Source: Hydrogenophilus sp.
GTDB taxonomy: Bacteria; Pseudomonadota; Gammaproteobacteria; Burkholderiales; Thiobacillaceae
Direction of reading: 5' to 3'
Assembly: GCA_020725265.1 (NCBI GenBank)
Contig: DYFK01000009.1
Coordinates: forward strand, 84,711 to 148,710
DNA: 64,000 bases
The notes under the pieces are model-generated. The model searched no databases and had not been told where the DNA came from. It worked only from the letters and a program-made list of their open reading frames with translations. Position numbers and translations under genes: made by a program. Every line of letters starts with the position of its first letter. Positions within the stretch are counted from its first letter, which is position 1. This document shows positions 8,018 through 15,087 of this stretch, piece after piece.

Positions 8018-10033
8018 ATGGCTGAATTTGGAAATCCCGACGTCATCCAGGAAGAAGTCGACATCCTGATGATTGGTGGTGGCATGGCCTGCTGTGGCGC
8101 CGCCTATGAAGTCATGCGCTGGGCCGAAGCCGCCAAGGCCGAAGCCGGTATCGACCTGAAGATCAAGCTGGTCGACAAGGCCGCCATGGACCGCTCCGGC
8201 GCCGTGGCCCAGGGTCTGTCCGCGATCAACACCTACATTGGCGACACCCAGGATCCCGCCGACTACGCGCGCATGGTCTCCAATGACCTGATGGGCATCA
8301 CCCGTGACGACCTCGCCTACGACGTCGGCCGCAACGTCGACGACTCCGTGCACCTGTTCGAAGAGTGGGGCCTGCCCATTTGGAAGACCGACGAGAACGG
8401 CGAGCGCCACGACGGCTCCCAAGGCCTGCCCGCCCTGAAGGACGGCGGCAAGCCGGTGCGTTCCGGCAAGTGGCAGATCATGATCAACGGCGAATCCTAC
8501 AAGTGGATCGTGGCCGAGGCCGCCAAGAAGGCCCTGGGCATGGACCGCATCGAAGAGCGCATCTTCATCGTCAAGCTGATCAACGACAAGAACGACAGCA
8601 ACCGCATCGCCGGCGCCGTCGGTTTCTCCACCCGCAACCACACCCTGCACATCTACAAGGCCAAGGCCATCCTGCTGGCCGCCGGTGGTTGCGTGAACAT
8701 CTTCCGTCCGCGTTCCGTCGGTGAAGGTACCGGCCGCGCCTGGTACCCGGTGTGGAACGCCGGTTCCACCTACGCGATGGCCGCCGAAGCCGGCGCGGAG
8801 CTGACCATGATGGAAAACCGCTTCGTGCCCTGCCGCTTCAAGGACGGCTACGGCCCGGTCGGCGCCTGGTTCCTGCTGTTCAAGGCCAAGGCCACCAACG
8901 CCTATGGCGAGGACTACCTGTCCAAGAACAAGGCCATGCTGGACCAGTACCCCCCGTACGGCCAAGCCGCCGTTCCCGCCTCCTGCCTGCGTAACCACGT
9001 CATGCTGAAGGAGATGAAGGAAGGCCGCGGCCCGATCTGGATGGACACCGTGACCGCTCTGGGCAACCTGCGCAACACCCTGTCCCCGCGTGAAGTGAAG
9101 CACCTGGAAGCCGAAGCCTGGGAAGACTTCCTGGACATGTGCGTCGGCCAGTGCGGTATCTGGGTTGGCGAAAACATCGAGCCCGAAAAGAAGAACTCCG
9201 AGCTGATGCCGACCGAGCCCTACCTGCTTGGTAGCCACTCCGGTTGCTGCGGCATCTGGGTTTCCGGCCCGACCGATGTTGGCGCGCCCACCGCCGCCGA
9301 CGAAGAACTGCCTGGTGTTCCCGAGCACCTGCCGCGTGGCTGGAGCTGGGGTTATCGTGGCATGACCACCGTGAAGGGTCTGTTCACCGCCGGTGACGGC
9401 GTGGGTGCTTCCGGTCACAAGTTCTCCTCCGGTTCCCACACCGAAGGTCGCCTGGCCGCCAAGGCCATGGTCAAGTACTGCATCGACAACAAGGATCTGA
9501 AGGTTGAACTCGACACTCCGGTGGAGACGCTGGTCGAGGAGATCTATCGCCCGGTGCGTACCTACCTGGAGTTCAAGGACTACACCACCGCCATCGACGT
9601 CAACCCCAACTACATCACTCCCAAGATGCTGCAGTTCCGTCTGCAGAAGATCATGGACGAGTACGTTGCCGGTGTTGCCACCTACTACAACACCAACGAC
9701 AAGATGCTGGAAGTGGCTGAGCAGAAGCTGGAGATGCTCAAGGAAGACGCCATGAAGATGCGTGCCAAGGATCTGCACGAACTGCTGCGCGCCTGGGAAA
9801 ACTACCACCGCATCCTGACGGCGGAAGCCCACATGAAGCACATCCAGTTCCGTGAAGAGTCTCGCTATCCGGGCTTCTACTACCGGACCGACAAGAACTT
9901 CATCGATGAAGAGAACTGGAAAGCCTTTGGCAATTCCATCTACGACAAGAACACCAAGAAGTGGACCAACTTCAAGCGTCGCCACGTCGACCTGGTGGAC
10001 AAGTCCAAGCTGTTCAAGCCGGCCGCTCACTAA
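8018..10033 (+). CDS. aprA: Adenylylsulfate reductase, alpha (FAD) subunit
   Basis: A 671-residue flavoprotein of the fumarate reductase/succinate dehydrogenase superfamily. The N-terminal FAD-binding motif reads MIGGGMACCGAAYEV (about 16-30), followed by the family's RSGAVAQGLSAINTY and, late in the protein, the flavin-contact region GDGVGASGHKFSSGSHTEGR. It is the catalytic subunit that interconverts sulfite plus AMP and APS, with AprB carrying electrons. The RBS AGAAGAGG lies just before the start. It ends 18 bases before a strong terminator, so aprBA forms a closed unit. Codon use is highly biased to C and G at third positions, consistent with strong expression. Confidence 0.98.
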   Translation: MAEFGNPDVIQEEVDILMIGGGMACCGAAYEVMRWAEAAKAEAGIDLKIKLVDKAAMDRSGAVAQGLSAINTYIGDTQDPADYARMVSNDLMGITRDDLAYDVGRNVDDSVHLFEEWGLPIWKTDENGERHDGSQGLPALKDGGKPVRSGKWQIMINGESYKWIVAEAAKKALGMDRIEERIFIVKLINDKNDSNRIAGAVGFSTRNHTLHIYKAKAILLAAGGCVNIFRPRSVGEGTGRAWYPVWNAGSTYAMAAEAGAELTMMENRFVPCRFKDGYGPVGAWFLLFKAKATNAYGEDYLSKNKAMLDQYPPYGQAAVPASCLRNHVMLKEMKEGRGPIWMDTVTALGNLRNTLSPREVKHLEAEAWEDFLDMCVGQCGIWVGENIEPEKKNSELMPTEPYLLGSHSGCCGIWVSGPTDVGAPTAADEELPGVPEHLPRGWSWGYRGMTTVKGLFTAGDGVGASGHKFSSGSHTEGRLAAKAMVKYCIDNKDLKVELDTPVETLVEEIYRPVRTYLEFKDYTTAIDVNPNYITPKMLQFRLQKIMDEYVAGVATYYNTNDKMLEVAEQKLEMLKEDAMKMRAKDLHELLRAWENYHRILTAEAHMKHIQFREESRYPGFYYRTDKNFIDEENWKAFGNSIYDKNTKKWTNFKRRHVDLVDKSKLFKPAAH

Positions 10034-10050
10034 GCGATAGCAGGCTCCGG

Positions 10051-10083
10051 AACCGGGCGCTCACAAGGCGCCCGGTTTTTTCT
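10051..10083 (+). terminator. Rho-independent terminator after aprA
   Basis: Ten-base arms (AACCGGGCGC at 10051-10060 and GCGCCCGGTT at 10068-10077) with a seven-base loop, running into TTTTCTTTG. It starts 17 bases after the aprA stop and should end the sat-apr transcript. Confidence 0.92.
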
Positions 10084-10100
10084 TTGTGGGAAACAAAACC

Positions 10101-10132
10101 CCATTGGCAAGGGGGTGTGCCCTTGCCAATGG
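10101..10132. repeat. Strong hairpin between the aprA terminator and the next gene
   Basis: Inverted arms of 13 bases (10101-10113, beginning CCATTGGCAAGG, and 10120-10132) around a six-base loop. It has no T-run and lies about 54 bases before the next start codon. It could be an mRNA 5' structure, a repeat element or an operator; nothing in the sequence decides. Confidence 0.6.
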
Positions 10133-10185
10133 CGCTTGAGCCCCCATTTAAGCGCTTCTTCCGTACCGCATTTTCGAGGTTGACC

Positions 10186-11136
10186 ATGGAAAACTCCCCA
10201 TTCAAGAACCTGGCCGAGGACGCCCCCTTCGAACTGAGCCCGGTGATGCCTACCATGCTGGCGGGAGACAAGGTCATCCAGTTCCGCTGCCACAAGGACG
10301 TGGGTTGCTGGAACGCCTGCTGCTCCAATATCGACATTACCCTGACCCCCTATGACATCCTGCGCCTGAAGAACCGGCTGGAAATGTCCTCGGGCGAGTT
10401 TCTCAAGGAATACACGGTCCCCTACGAGATGGACCAGGACGGCATGCCCGGTGTCAAGTTGCGTGCCGTGGAAGGGGGCACAGCCTGCCGGTTCATGAAA
10501 CCGGAAGGCTGTGGCGTTTATGAGGATCGTCCCACCGCATGCCGGTATTACCCGGTCGCGCTGCTGTCGATGCGCAATCAGGATGAATACACGGATCGCA
10601 CTTCCTTTGCCCTGGTGCAGGAGAAGCACTGTCTGGGCCACCAGGAACCACGTTCCCTGACCATCGACGAGTACCGCCAGGAACAGGGCGTCGACGTCTA
10701 CGATGAAAAGGGCCGTGGCTGGCGGCAGCTCGTGCTCAAGCGCAAATCCGCCGGTCCGGGCATTGGCAAGCCTCCGGCTATCTCCAACCAGCTCTTCTTC
10801 ATGGTCAGTTACGACATCGACCGATTCCGTGCCTTCGTCGCCAGCGATGCGTTCAATAAAACCTATGACGTGCCTCTGGAAGTCATGGCCACGTTGCTGG
10901 CGGATGACGAGGCTTTGATGGAGTTTGGTTACAACTTCCTCAAGCACACGTTGTTTGGCGAGAAATTCCTGGAAGAACGCGATGGCGCCTATGAGCAGCG
11001 CATGGAACGGCTGAAAGCCAAGGCCGAGAAGTTGCGCGCCGAATATCTGGCGGGTCGCGAGGCGTTGGAAGACGAAAAATATTCCGATGCGCCCAGGCCG
11101 GGTGATTGTGGCTGCGGTGATGGCGAACGAGCCTGA
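10186..11136 (+). CDS. YkgJ-type cysteine-cluster protein
   Basis: A 316-residue protein when started at ATG 10186; a longer frame upstream would run through the terminator and is unlikely. The N-terminal half has the YkgJ-family cysteine set: C35, C41, C45 and C46 (FRCHKDVGCWNACC), then GTACRFM, EGCGVY and TACRYYP, thought to bind a metal or iron-sulfur centre. The C-terminal third is helical and charged, and ends in a short cysteine-rich tail (DCGCGDG). The function of the family is unknown; links with metal handling and flagellar or redox proteins have been suggested. It overlaps the next gene by 17 bases. Confidence 0.8.
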   Translation: MENSPFKNLAEDAPFELSPVMPTMLAGDKVIQFRCHKDVGCWNACCSNIDITLTPYDILRLKNRLEMSSGEFLKEYTVPYEMDQDGMPGVKLRAVEGGTACRFMKPEGCGVYEDRPTACRYYPVALLSMRNQDEYTDRTSFALVQEKHCLGHQEPRSLTIDEYRQEQGVDVYDEKGRGWRQLVLKRKSAGPGIGKPPAISNQLFFMVSYDIDRFRAFVASDAFNKTYDVPLEVMATLLADDEALMEFGYNFLKHTLFGEKFLEERDGAYEQRMERLKAKAEKLRAEYLAGREALEDEKYSDAPRPGDCGCGDGERA

Positions 11137-11911
11137 TCCGGCTCTCGGTGTCGCGCCCGCCATCGCGCTGTTCACCGACTATGGCTGGCGTGATCCCTAC
11201 GTCGGCCAGGTCAAGGCGGTGCTCGCCCGTCAGGCCCCTGGCGTGCCGGTCATCGACCTGCTGCACGAGATTCCCGATTTCAACGCACATGCCGGTGCTC
11301 ATCTGATCGCCGCATTGGTCTCCGCTTTGACGCCGGGCAGCGTGGTATTCGCGGTGGTCGATCCCGGTGTCGGTGGCCCCCGTGACGCGGTGGTCATGCA
11401 GGCGGAGGACCGCTGGTTCGTCGGTCCCGACAACGGTCTGCTCTCGGTCCTCGCTGCTCGTGCCACGGCACCTCGTTTCTGGCGCATCGACTGGCGTCCC
11501 GATCCCGCCGATGTCGTCAGTTTCGATGGTCGTGACTTGTTCGCGCCGATCGCCGCGCGGCTTGCCATCGGGGATTTTCCTCGAGACCTGCTGACGCCGA
11601 TTTCCGCGCTGACGGTGCAATTCGATGCCAGTGATCTCGCTCGCGTGATCTTCATCGATCATTACGGCAATGCCTGGACCGGCATCCGCGCCGGGCTGGC
11701 CGGACCCGATGACCGTCTGCGCGTGAAAGGGCATGAACTGGGGTGGCGCAGGGTCTTTCACGAAGCCGGAAAAGGCGAAGCGTTCTGGTATGGCAACAGC
11801 GTCGGCCTGCTGGAGATCGCAGCCAACCGCGCCAGCGCGGCTGGACTGCTGGGTATCGAGGTCGGTGATCGGGTCGGGGTCGCGGGGCCCCGGTTGGGTG
11901 ATCCGCACTGA
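11120..11911 (+). CDS. S-adenosyl-L-methionine hydroxide adenosyltransferase (DUF62 family)
   Basis: A 263-residue protein if started at ATG 11120; ATG 11087 is possible but would overlap the previous gene by 50 bases. It has the family's N-terminal ALFTDYGWRDPYVG, the middle VDPGVGG and VGPDNGLL motifs, and SFDGRDLFAP. The family is related to SAM-dependent fluorinase and chlorinase, but most members hydrolyse SAM to adenosine and methionine. The C-terminal beta-barrel region (IDHYGNAWTGI...FWYGNSVGLLEIA) is also typical. It is probably translationally coupled to the YkgJ-type gene. Its physiological role in the cell is unclear. Confidence 0.88.
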   Translation: MANEPDPALGVAPAIALFTDYGWRDPYVGQVKAVLARQAPGVPVIDLLHEIPDFNAHAGAHLIAALVSALTPGSVVFAVVDPGVGGPRDAVVMQAEDRWFVGPDNGLLSVLAARATAPRFWRIDWRPDPADVVSFDGRDLFAPIAARLAIGDFPRDLLTPISALTVQFDASDLARVIFIDHYGNAWTGIRAGLAGPDDRLRVKGHELGWRRVFHEAGKGEAFWYGNSVGLLEIAANRASAAGLLGIEVGDRVGVAGPRLGDPH

Positions 11912-11987
11912 AGTCGCGACCTGACCGCCGCCACGTTCGTGTTGTCCACCAAGTGGATAAGGCACGCTCTGGCAGATTCCGCCAAGC

Positions 11988-13622
11988 TCAGAGGTCCGCG
12001 CCGATGCTTTCGCTGATCAGTTTCGCCGCCTTGTGCTCGATCCTGCCAAGCAGGCTCACGATCTGTTCCGAAAGCGGCTCGACCCGGGCCAGACAGGCTT
12101 CCGCTTCGACCAGCCGCCCGCGCTCATGGTGGTTGAGGACCGCGCGAATGAGTTGGTGCAACGCCGCATGTGGCTCCTCCAGTGCGCGCATCTCCGGGAT
12201 GTGGCCGTAATGGTGCAGGCCCTCGCCGTAGTACCAGCGGCCTAGCTCGCATTCGTGATGACTGACTGCCTGCTCCAGGGTCAACGCATTGCCACCATCC
12301 AGAAAGGCGCGCAATCGATGCTTCCAGGCCAGGTGCGCGGCCCTGGCGGCGGACAGATCCAGCACGGCCAAGCCTTCCATGAAACCACTGTACTCGGCCA
12401 GGGCCTCCGCCTGCGCGGCGGCCCGACTGCGATCCACTTCGCCATAATGTTCTCGCAGGACCTTGAAAATCCGGCTATCCAGTTCGTGGTTGTCCACCAT
12501 CATCCCGAGAATTTCGATGACCTCGGCTTCGCGCATGCCTGTCCGGTATGGCCGGTTTTCGGTCAGGGCCGTGAAGATGTCGGCCAGCGCCAGGATGCGC
12601 GCTTCCAGCGGTAGATCGGCCTGATGGATACGGAAGGGATAGCCGGTTCCGCATAGACGTTCGTGGTGGGCGCCACTCCAGAGGGCGATATCCTCAAGTC
12701 CCTTGATGGGGGCCAATATCCGATAGGTGTAGTACGGGTGGCCGCGGACAAGATGCCATTCTTCCTCGGTCAGCCTGCCATTCTTTTCCAGCAGGTCGAT
12801 TGGAATCGCGAGTTTGCCGATATCGTGTAGGTAGCCGGCGATGCTCAGGCGTTTGCAGTCGACTTCCGGCAAACCGAACAATTGCGCCAGGGTCGCCGCG
12901 CTGGCCGCGACTCCGCTTGAATGTGTGGCGGTGAATCGGCTGCGGAAATCGATGATCTGGGCCAGCAATTCCGCGAAATCAAGCAGCCCATCGAGATCCA
13001 GCTCGACCGTCGAGAACGGAATGCGGTCGGCCATGATCCGCATCAGCTCTGGTGAGTGGATGTCCAGCCAGAAGGCCTCGCGCAGGGCGAGGTCGGTAAA
13101 GGCATCGACATGGTCGGGCATCAGGGCATCGCCACGCATGCTCTGGATTTCTGAGCGAATCCGCGAGACCTGGCTGAGGATCGGCGAGTGCTTGTCGATC
13201 AAATCATGGACGCGCTTGGCCAGATGCACGACATGACTGCCCAGAGGGACTTCGATGCCTTCCACTTCGCGGTTGTCGCCATGAGCCCAGGGGACGTGAT
13301 GGAAGCGGACGATGCGAGCGGGTATTCGGAACGGCCGGAATTTCTGCAGCAGTTGATAACCAAAACGGGCGCTGCGCGTGTTCATTTCGTAAGAGCGTTC
13401 GCCGTCGGTTTTCCTGATCGAAAGGCCACCGATGTCGTGCAACGCGGCGGCGACGACGATGTCTTCCTTGTTCCTGCCGGTCATGCCGACCGCCTCGGCG
13501 ACGCGCATGGCGATATAGGCGACGCGCTTATGTCGGTCGGACATGACCGGGTTGATCAGATCGAGTGCCTGCGATACGGAAAAGACGAACTGATAGAGAC
13601 CAACGTTGAATTCGCGCTTCAT
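11988..13622 (-). CDS. Tandem HD / HD-GYP phosphodiesterase fused to a CZB zinc-sensing domain
   Basis: A 544-residue protein. The first HD domain has H31 and H62-D63 (ALHDIGG) but no intact GYP motif. The second (about 225-400) has H266-D267 (YLHDIGKLAIP), RGHPYYTY, HHE near 319-321 and the GTGYP motif near 325-329, as in HD-GYP enzymes that break down c-di-GMP. The C-terminus (430-544) matches a CZB domain: H430 in HLAWKHRL, C458 in HHECELGRW, and H485/H489 in EPHAALH. CZB domains bind zinc with three His and one Cys. No membrane segment is seen, so it is cytoplasmic. It stands alone and converges with the SAM-hydrolase gene. Confidence 0.88.
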   Translation of the reverse strand: MKREFNVGLYQFVFSVSQALDLINPVMSDRHKRVAYIAMRVAEAVGMTGRNKEDIVVAAALHDIGGLSIRKTDGERSYEMNTRSARFGYQLLQKFRPFRIPARIVRFHHVPWAHGDNREVEGIEVPLGSHVVHLAKRVHDLIDKHSPILSQVSRIRSEIQSMRGDALMPDHVDAFTDLALREAFWLDIHSPELMRIMADRIPFSTVELDLDGLLDFAELLAQIIDFRSRFTATHSSGVAASAATLAQLFGLPEVDCKRLSIAGYLHDIGKLAIPIDLLEKNGRLTEEEWHLVRGHPYYTYRILAPIKGLEDIALWSGAHHERLCGTGYPFRIHQADLPLEARILALADIFTALTENRPYRTGMREAEVIEILGMMVDNHELDSRIFKVLREHYGEVDRSRAAAQAEALAEYSGFMEGLAVLDLSAARAAHLAWKHRLRAFLDGGNALTLEQAVSHHECELGRWYYGEGLHHYGHIPEMRALEEPHAALHQLIRAVLNHHERGRLVEAEACLARVEPLSEQIVSLLGRIEHKAAKLISESIGADL

Positions 13623-13697
13623 GACATTCCTCCCGGCGCGATGTTGCCAAATCCCGGTTTGTTCCGGTTCGGGATCTTGTGGTTTTCTTGATCGTGC

Positions 13698-14168
13698 TCA
13701 GGGATCCCGCCGGCGTTTCCGGGGTTCGAAGTGGACGACCGCGCGCATGATCAGCGAGTACGGGAAGTGTTCGATATCACCATGTCGTTGCAAACCGGTG
13801 GCGACCAGTGAAGCGATATCGGGATCGTGGTTCAGGCCGGATGCTTCCCCGGCGGCGGCATCCAGGGATTGCGCCAATCCCTGGATGCCGCCGCATTGGG
13901 CGCGGATTTCCTTGCCGAATGGCCATGGCTGGCGAGGATCCATGTGCAGCGCGAAGCGGGCGTTGTCGTGCAAGGCGCGGTGAAAGTCCCGGCAGTCGGC
14001 GTTGGCGCGTTCCTCGGTGCAGGTGATGGCCTCGCGCTCGGCCAGCAACAGTCGACGCGCCTTGCCGCAGCTCGCGCAACGCGCCAGCAGCGCGCGCTCG
14101 AACGGGCAGGGTAGGGCGATCGCGCTTTCGCGCGCGAGCCGATAGGCATCCTCGTTGTAACCGGACAT
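13698..14168 (-). CDS. Unknown cysteine-containing protein interrupted by a palindrome-encoded segment
   Basis: A 156-residue protein that I do not recognise. Cysteines at 21, 31, 34, 50, 59 and 92 include a CxxC (CASC) and could hold zinc or an iron-sulfur cluster. The C-terminus is basic (EPRKRRRDP). Residues 92-106 (CGGIQGLAQSLDAAA) are encoded by a 43-base near-perfect palindrome, which suggests an in-frame repeat insertion. It is the last of four minus-strand genes with small gaps, after a glycosyltransferase fusion, a DUF4254 gene and a 75-residue protein. The clear coding frame, a plausible start and operon placement support it as a real gene. Confidence 0.6.
   Translation of the reverse strand: MSGYNEDAYRLARESAIALPCPFERALLARCASCGKARRLLLAEREAITCTEERANADCRDFHRALHDNARFALHMDPRQPWPFGKEIRAQCGGIQGLAQSLDAAAGEASGLNHDPDIASLVATGLQRHGDIEHFPYSLIMRAVVHFEPRKRRRDP
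13852..13894. repeat. 20-base perfect inverted repeat with a three-base loop inside a coding frame
   Basis: The left arm is 13852-13871 (starts GCGGCGGCATCC), the loop is CGC at 13872-13874, and the right arm is 13875-13894. All 20 positions pair, and the next pair outward does not. The stem would be very stable in DNA or RNA. It lies in the middle of the 156-residue gene and is read through in frame. No second copy was noticed in this window. Confidence 0.95.
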
Positions 14169-14185
14169 CTTGCCGGACTCACGGA

Positions 14186-14413
14186 TCAGTAGTCGTCGCC
14201 GGCCAACGAGTGGTCGAGTTCCCGGGGTTGCAGCAAGGTGTCCTCGGCATTCAGCTCGTTGTCCGCGAAGATCATCTTGATGACCTGGCCCTGACCGGGG
14301 TCGAGCTGCTTGCGCAGTTCGTTGGCCAGCGTCCTGGCCTCCTTGAAGGCATCCGCTTGTCCCTGTTTTTCCAGGATGTTCATGGGGCCGATCTTGTAGA
14401 TGAAATAAGGCAT
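14186..14413 (-). CDS. Small conserved-looking protein of unknown function
   Basis: A 75-residue protein starting at ATG 14413 (MPYFIYKIGPMN); an upstream in-frame start would overlap the DUF4254 gene and has no better support. The body is helical and charged (EKQGQADAFKEARTLANELRKQL) and is followed by an acidic tail (ELNAEDTL...AGDDY). I recognise no domain. It lies 18 bases before the 156-residue gene and 26 bases after the DUF4254 gene, all on the minus strand, so it is probably co-transcribed with both. Confidence 0.6.
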   Translation of the reverse strand: MPYFIYKIGPMNILEKQGQADAFKEARTLANELRKQLDPGQGQVIKMIFADNELNAEDTLLQPRELDHSLAGDDY

Positions 14414-14439
14414 GTCAGACTCCGGAATATTGTTGACTG

Positions 14440-15087
14440 TTATTGTCGGGTATTGCCTTCCGGGTGACAAGCCGTAGTCGGCGCGGTGGCGATGCCCGCC
14501 AGGCAGGGATTGAAGCGTGGATCGTTGTACATCTTGAACTGGCGATACACCTTGAAATGGAGGCTGCCATCACGGCAGCCGCGCAGCAGGGCGGCCAGGC
14601 ATTCGGTCAGGTCGTGATGCTGTTCGCGCAGGCGTTCCAGACGAGCCCGGCTGATCGCGACATGGTCGGCATCGACATCCGGGCGACGGGTCTGCCAATC
14701 GGTGTGGTAGAGCTTCAGGCTGAGGATGGAAAGCCGGTCGATCAGGGCGCCCAATGTTTCCGAATGCAGTCTGGCATCGGTGGTGGGCAACACCGGCGAG
14801 CTGGCCAGGAAATGCTCGTCGATGGCCTCGATGGCATCGTTGCGTTGTTGGTTGTGTCGGTCGATACGACGCTTGCAGGCGGCGATCGCGCTGTCCGGGA
14901 CATCCACGCGCCGGGCCTGATCTTCCTCGTCCCAGAGTTCGATGTTGTGGTGATGGTTGCGTGCGATGGCTTGCCAGATCGGCGTGTCGGGCCGGATCGG
15001 CGCGGGCGCGCCGGCCTTGCGATGCAGCAGTTCGTCGGCATGGAAACGGACGATGCTCTCGGCATCGAGATCAATGGACTGAGTCAT
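14440..15087 (-). CDS. DUF4254-family protein
   Basis: A 215-residue protein with the DUF4254 hallmarks: N-terminal HADELLHRK, then the [20 protein letters not shown] region, [17 protein letters not shown], and [14 protein letters not shown]. The fold is expected to be all-helical. The catalytic role is unknown, but genes of this family often sit beside glycosyltransferases, as here. The start overlaps the stop of the upstream glycosyltransferase fusion by four bases, a sign of translational coupling and a shared task. Three adjacent histidines (HHH) and a cysteine-containing C-terminus (NPCLAGI...TTACHPEG) stand out. Confidence 0.85.
   Translation of the reverse strand: MTQSIDLDAESIVRFHADELLHRKAGAPAPIRPDTPIWQAIARNHHHNIELWDEEDQARRVDVPDSAIAACKRRIDRHNQQRNDAIEAIDEHFLASSPVLPTTDARLHSETLGALIDRLSILSLKLYHTDWQTRRPDVDADHVAISRARLERLREQHHDLTECLAALLRGCRDGSLHFKVYRQFKMYNDPRFNPCLAGIATAPTTACHPEGNTRQ

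Noticed and set aside
7508..10030. Long minus-strand open frame (840 codons) opposite aprBA
   Set aside because: It is antisense to two clear genes, is histidine/glycine/valine-rich as expected for a shadow of C-ending codons, and has no motif or ribosome site.
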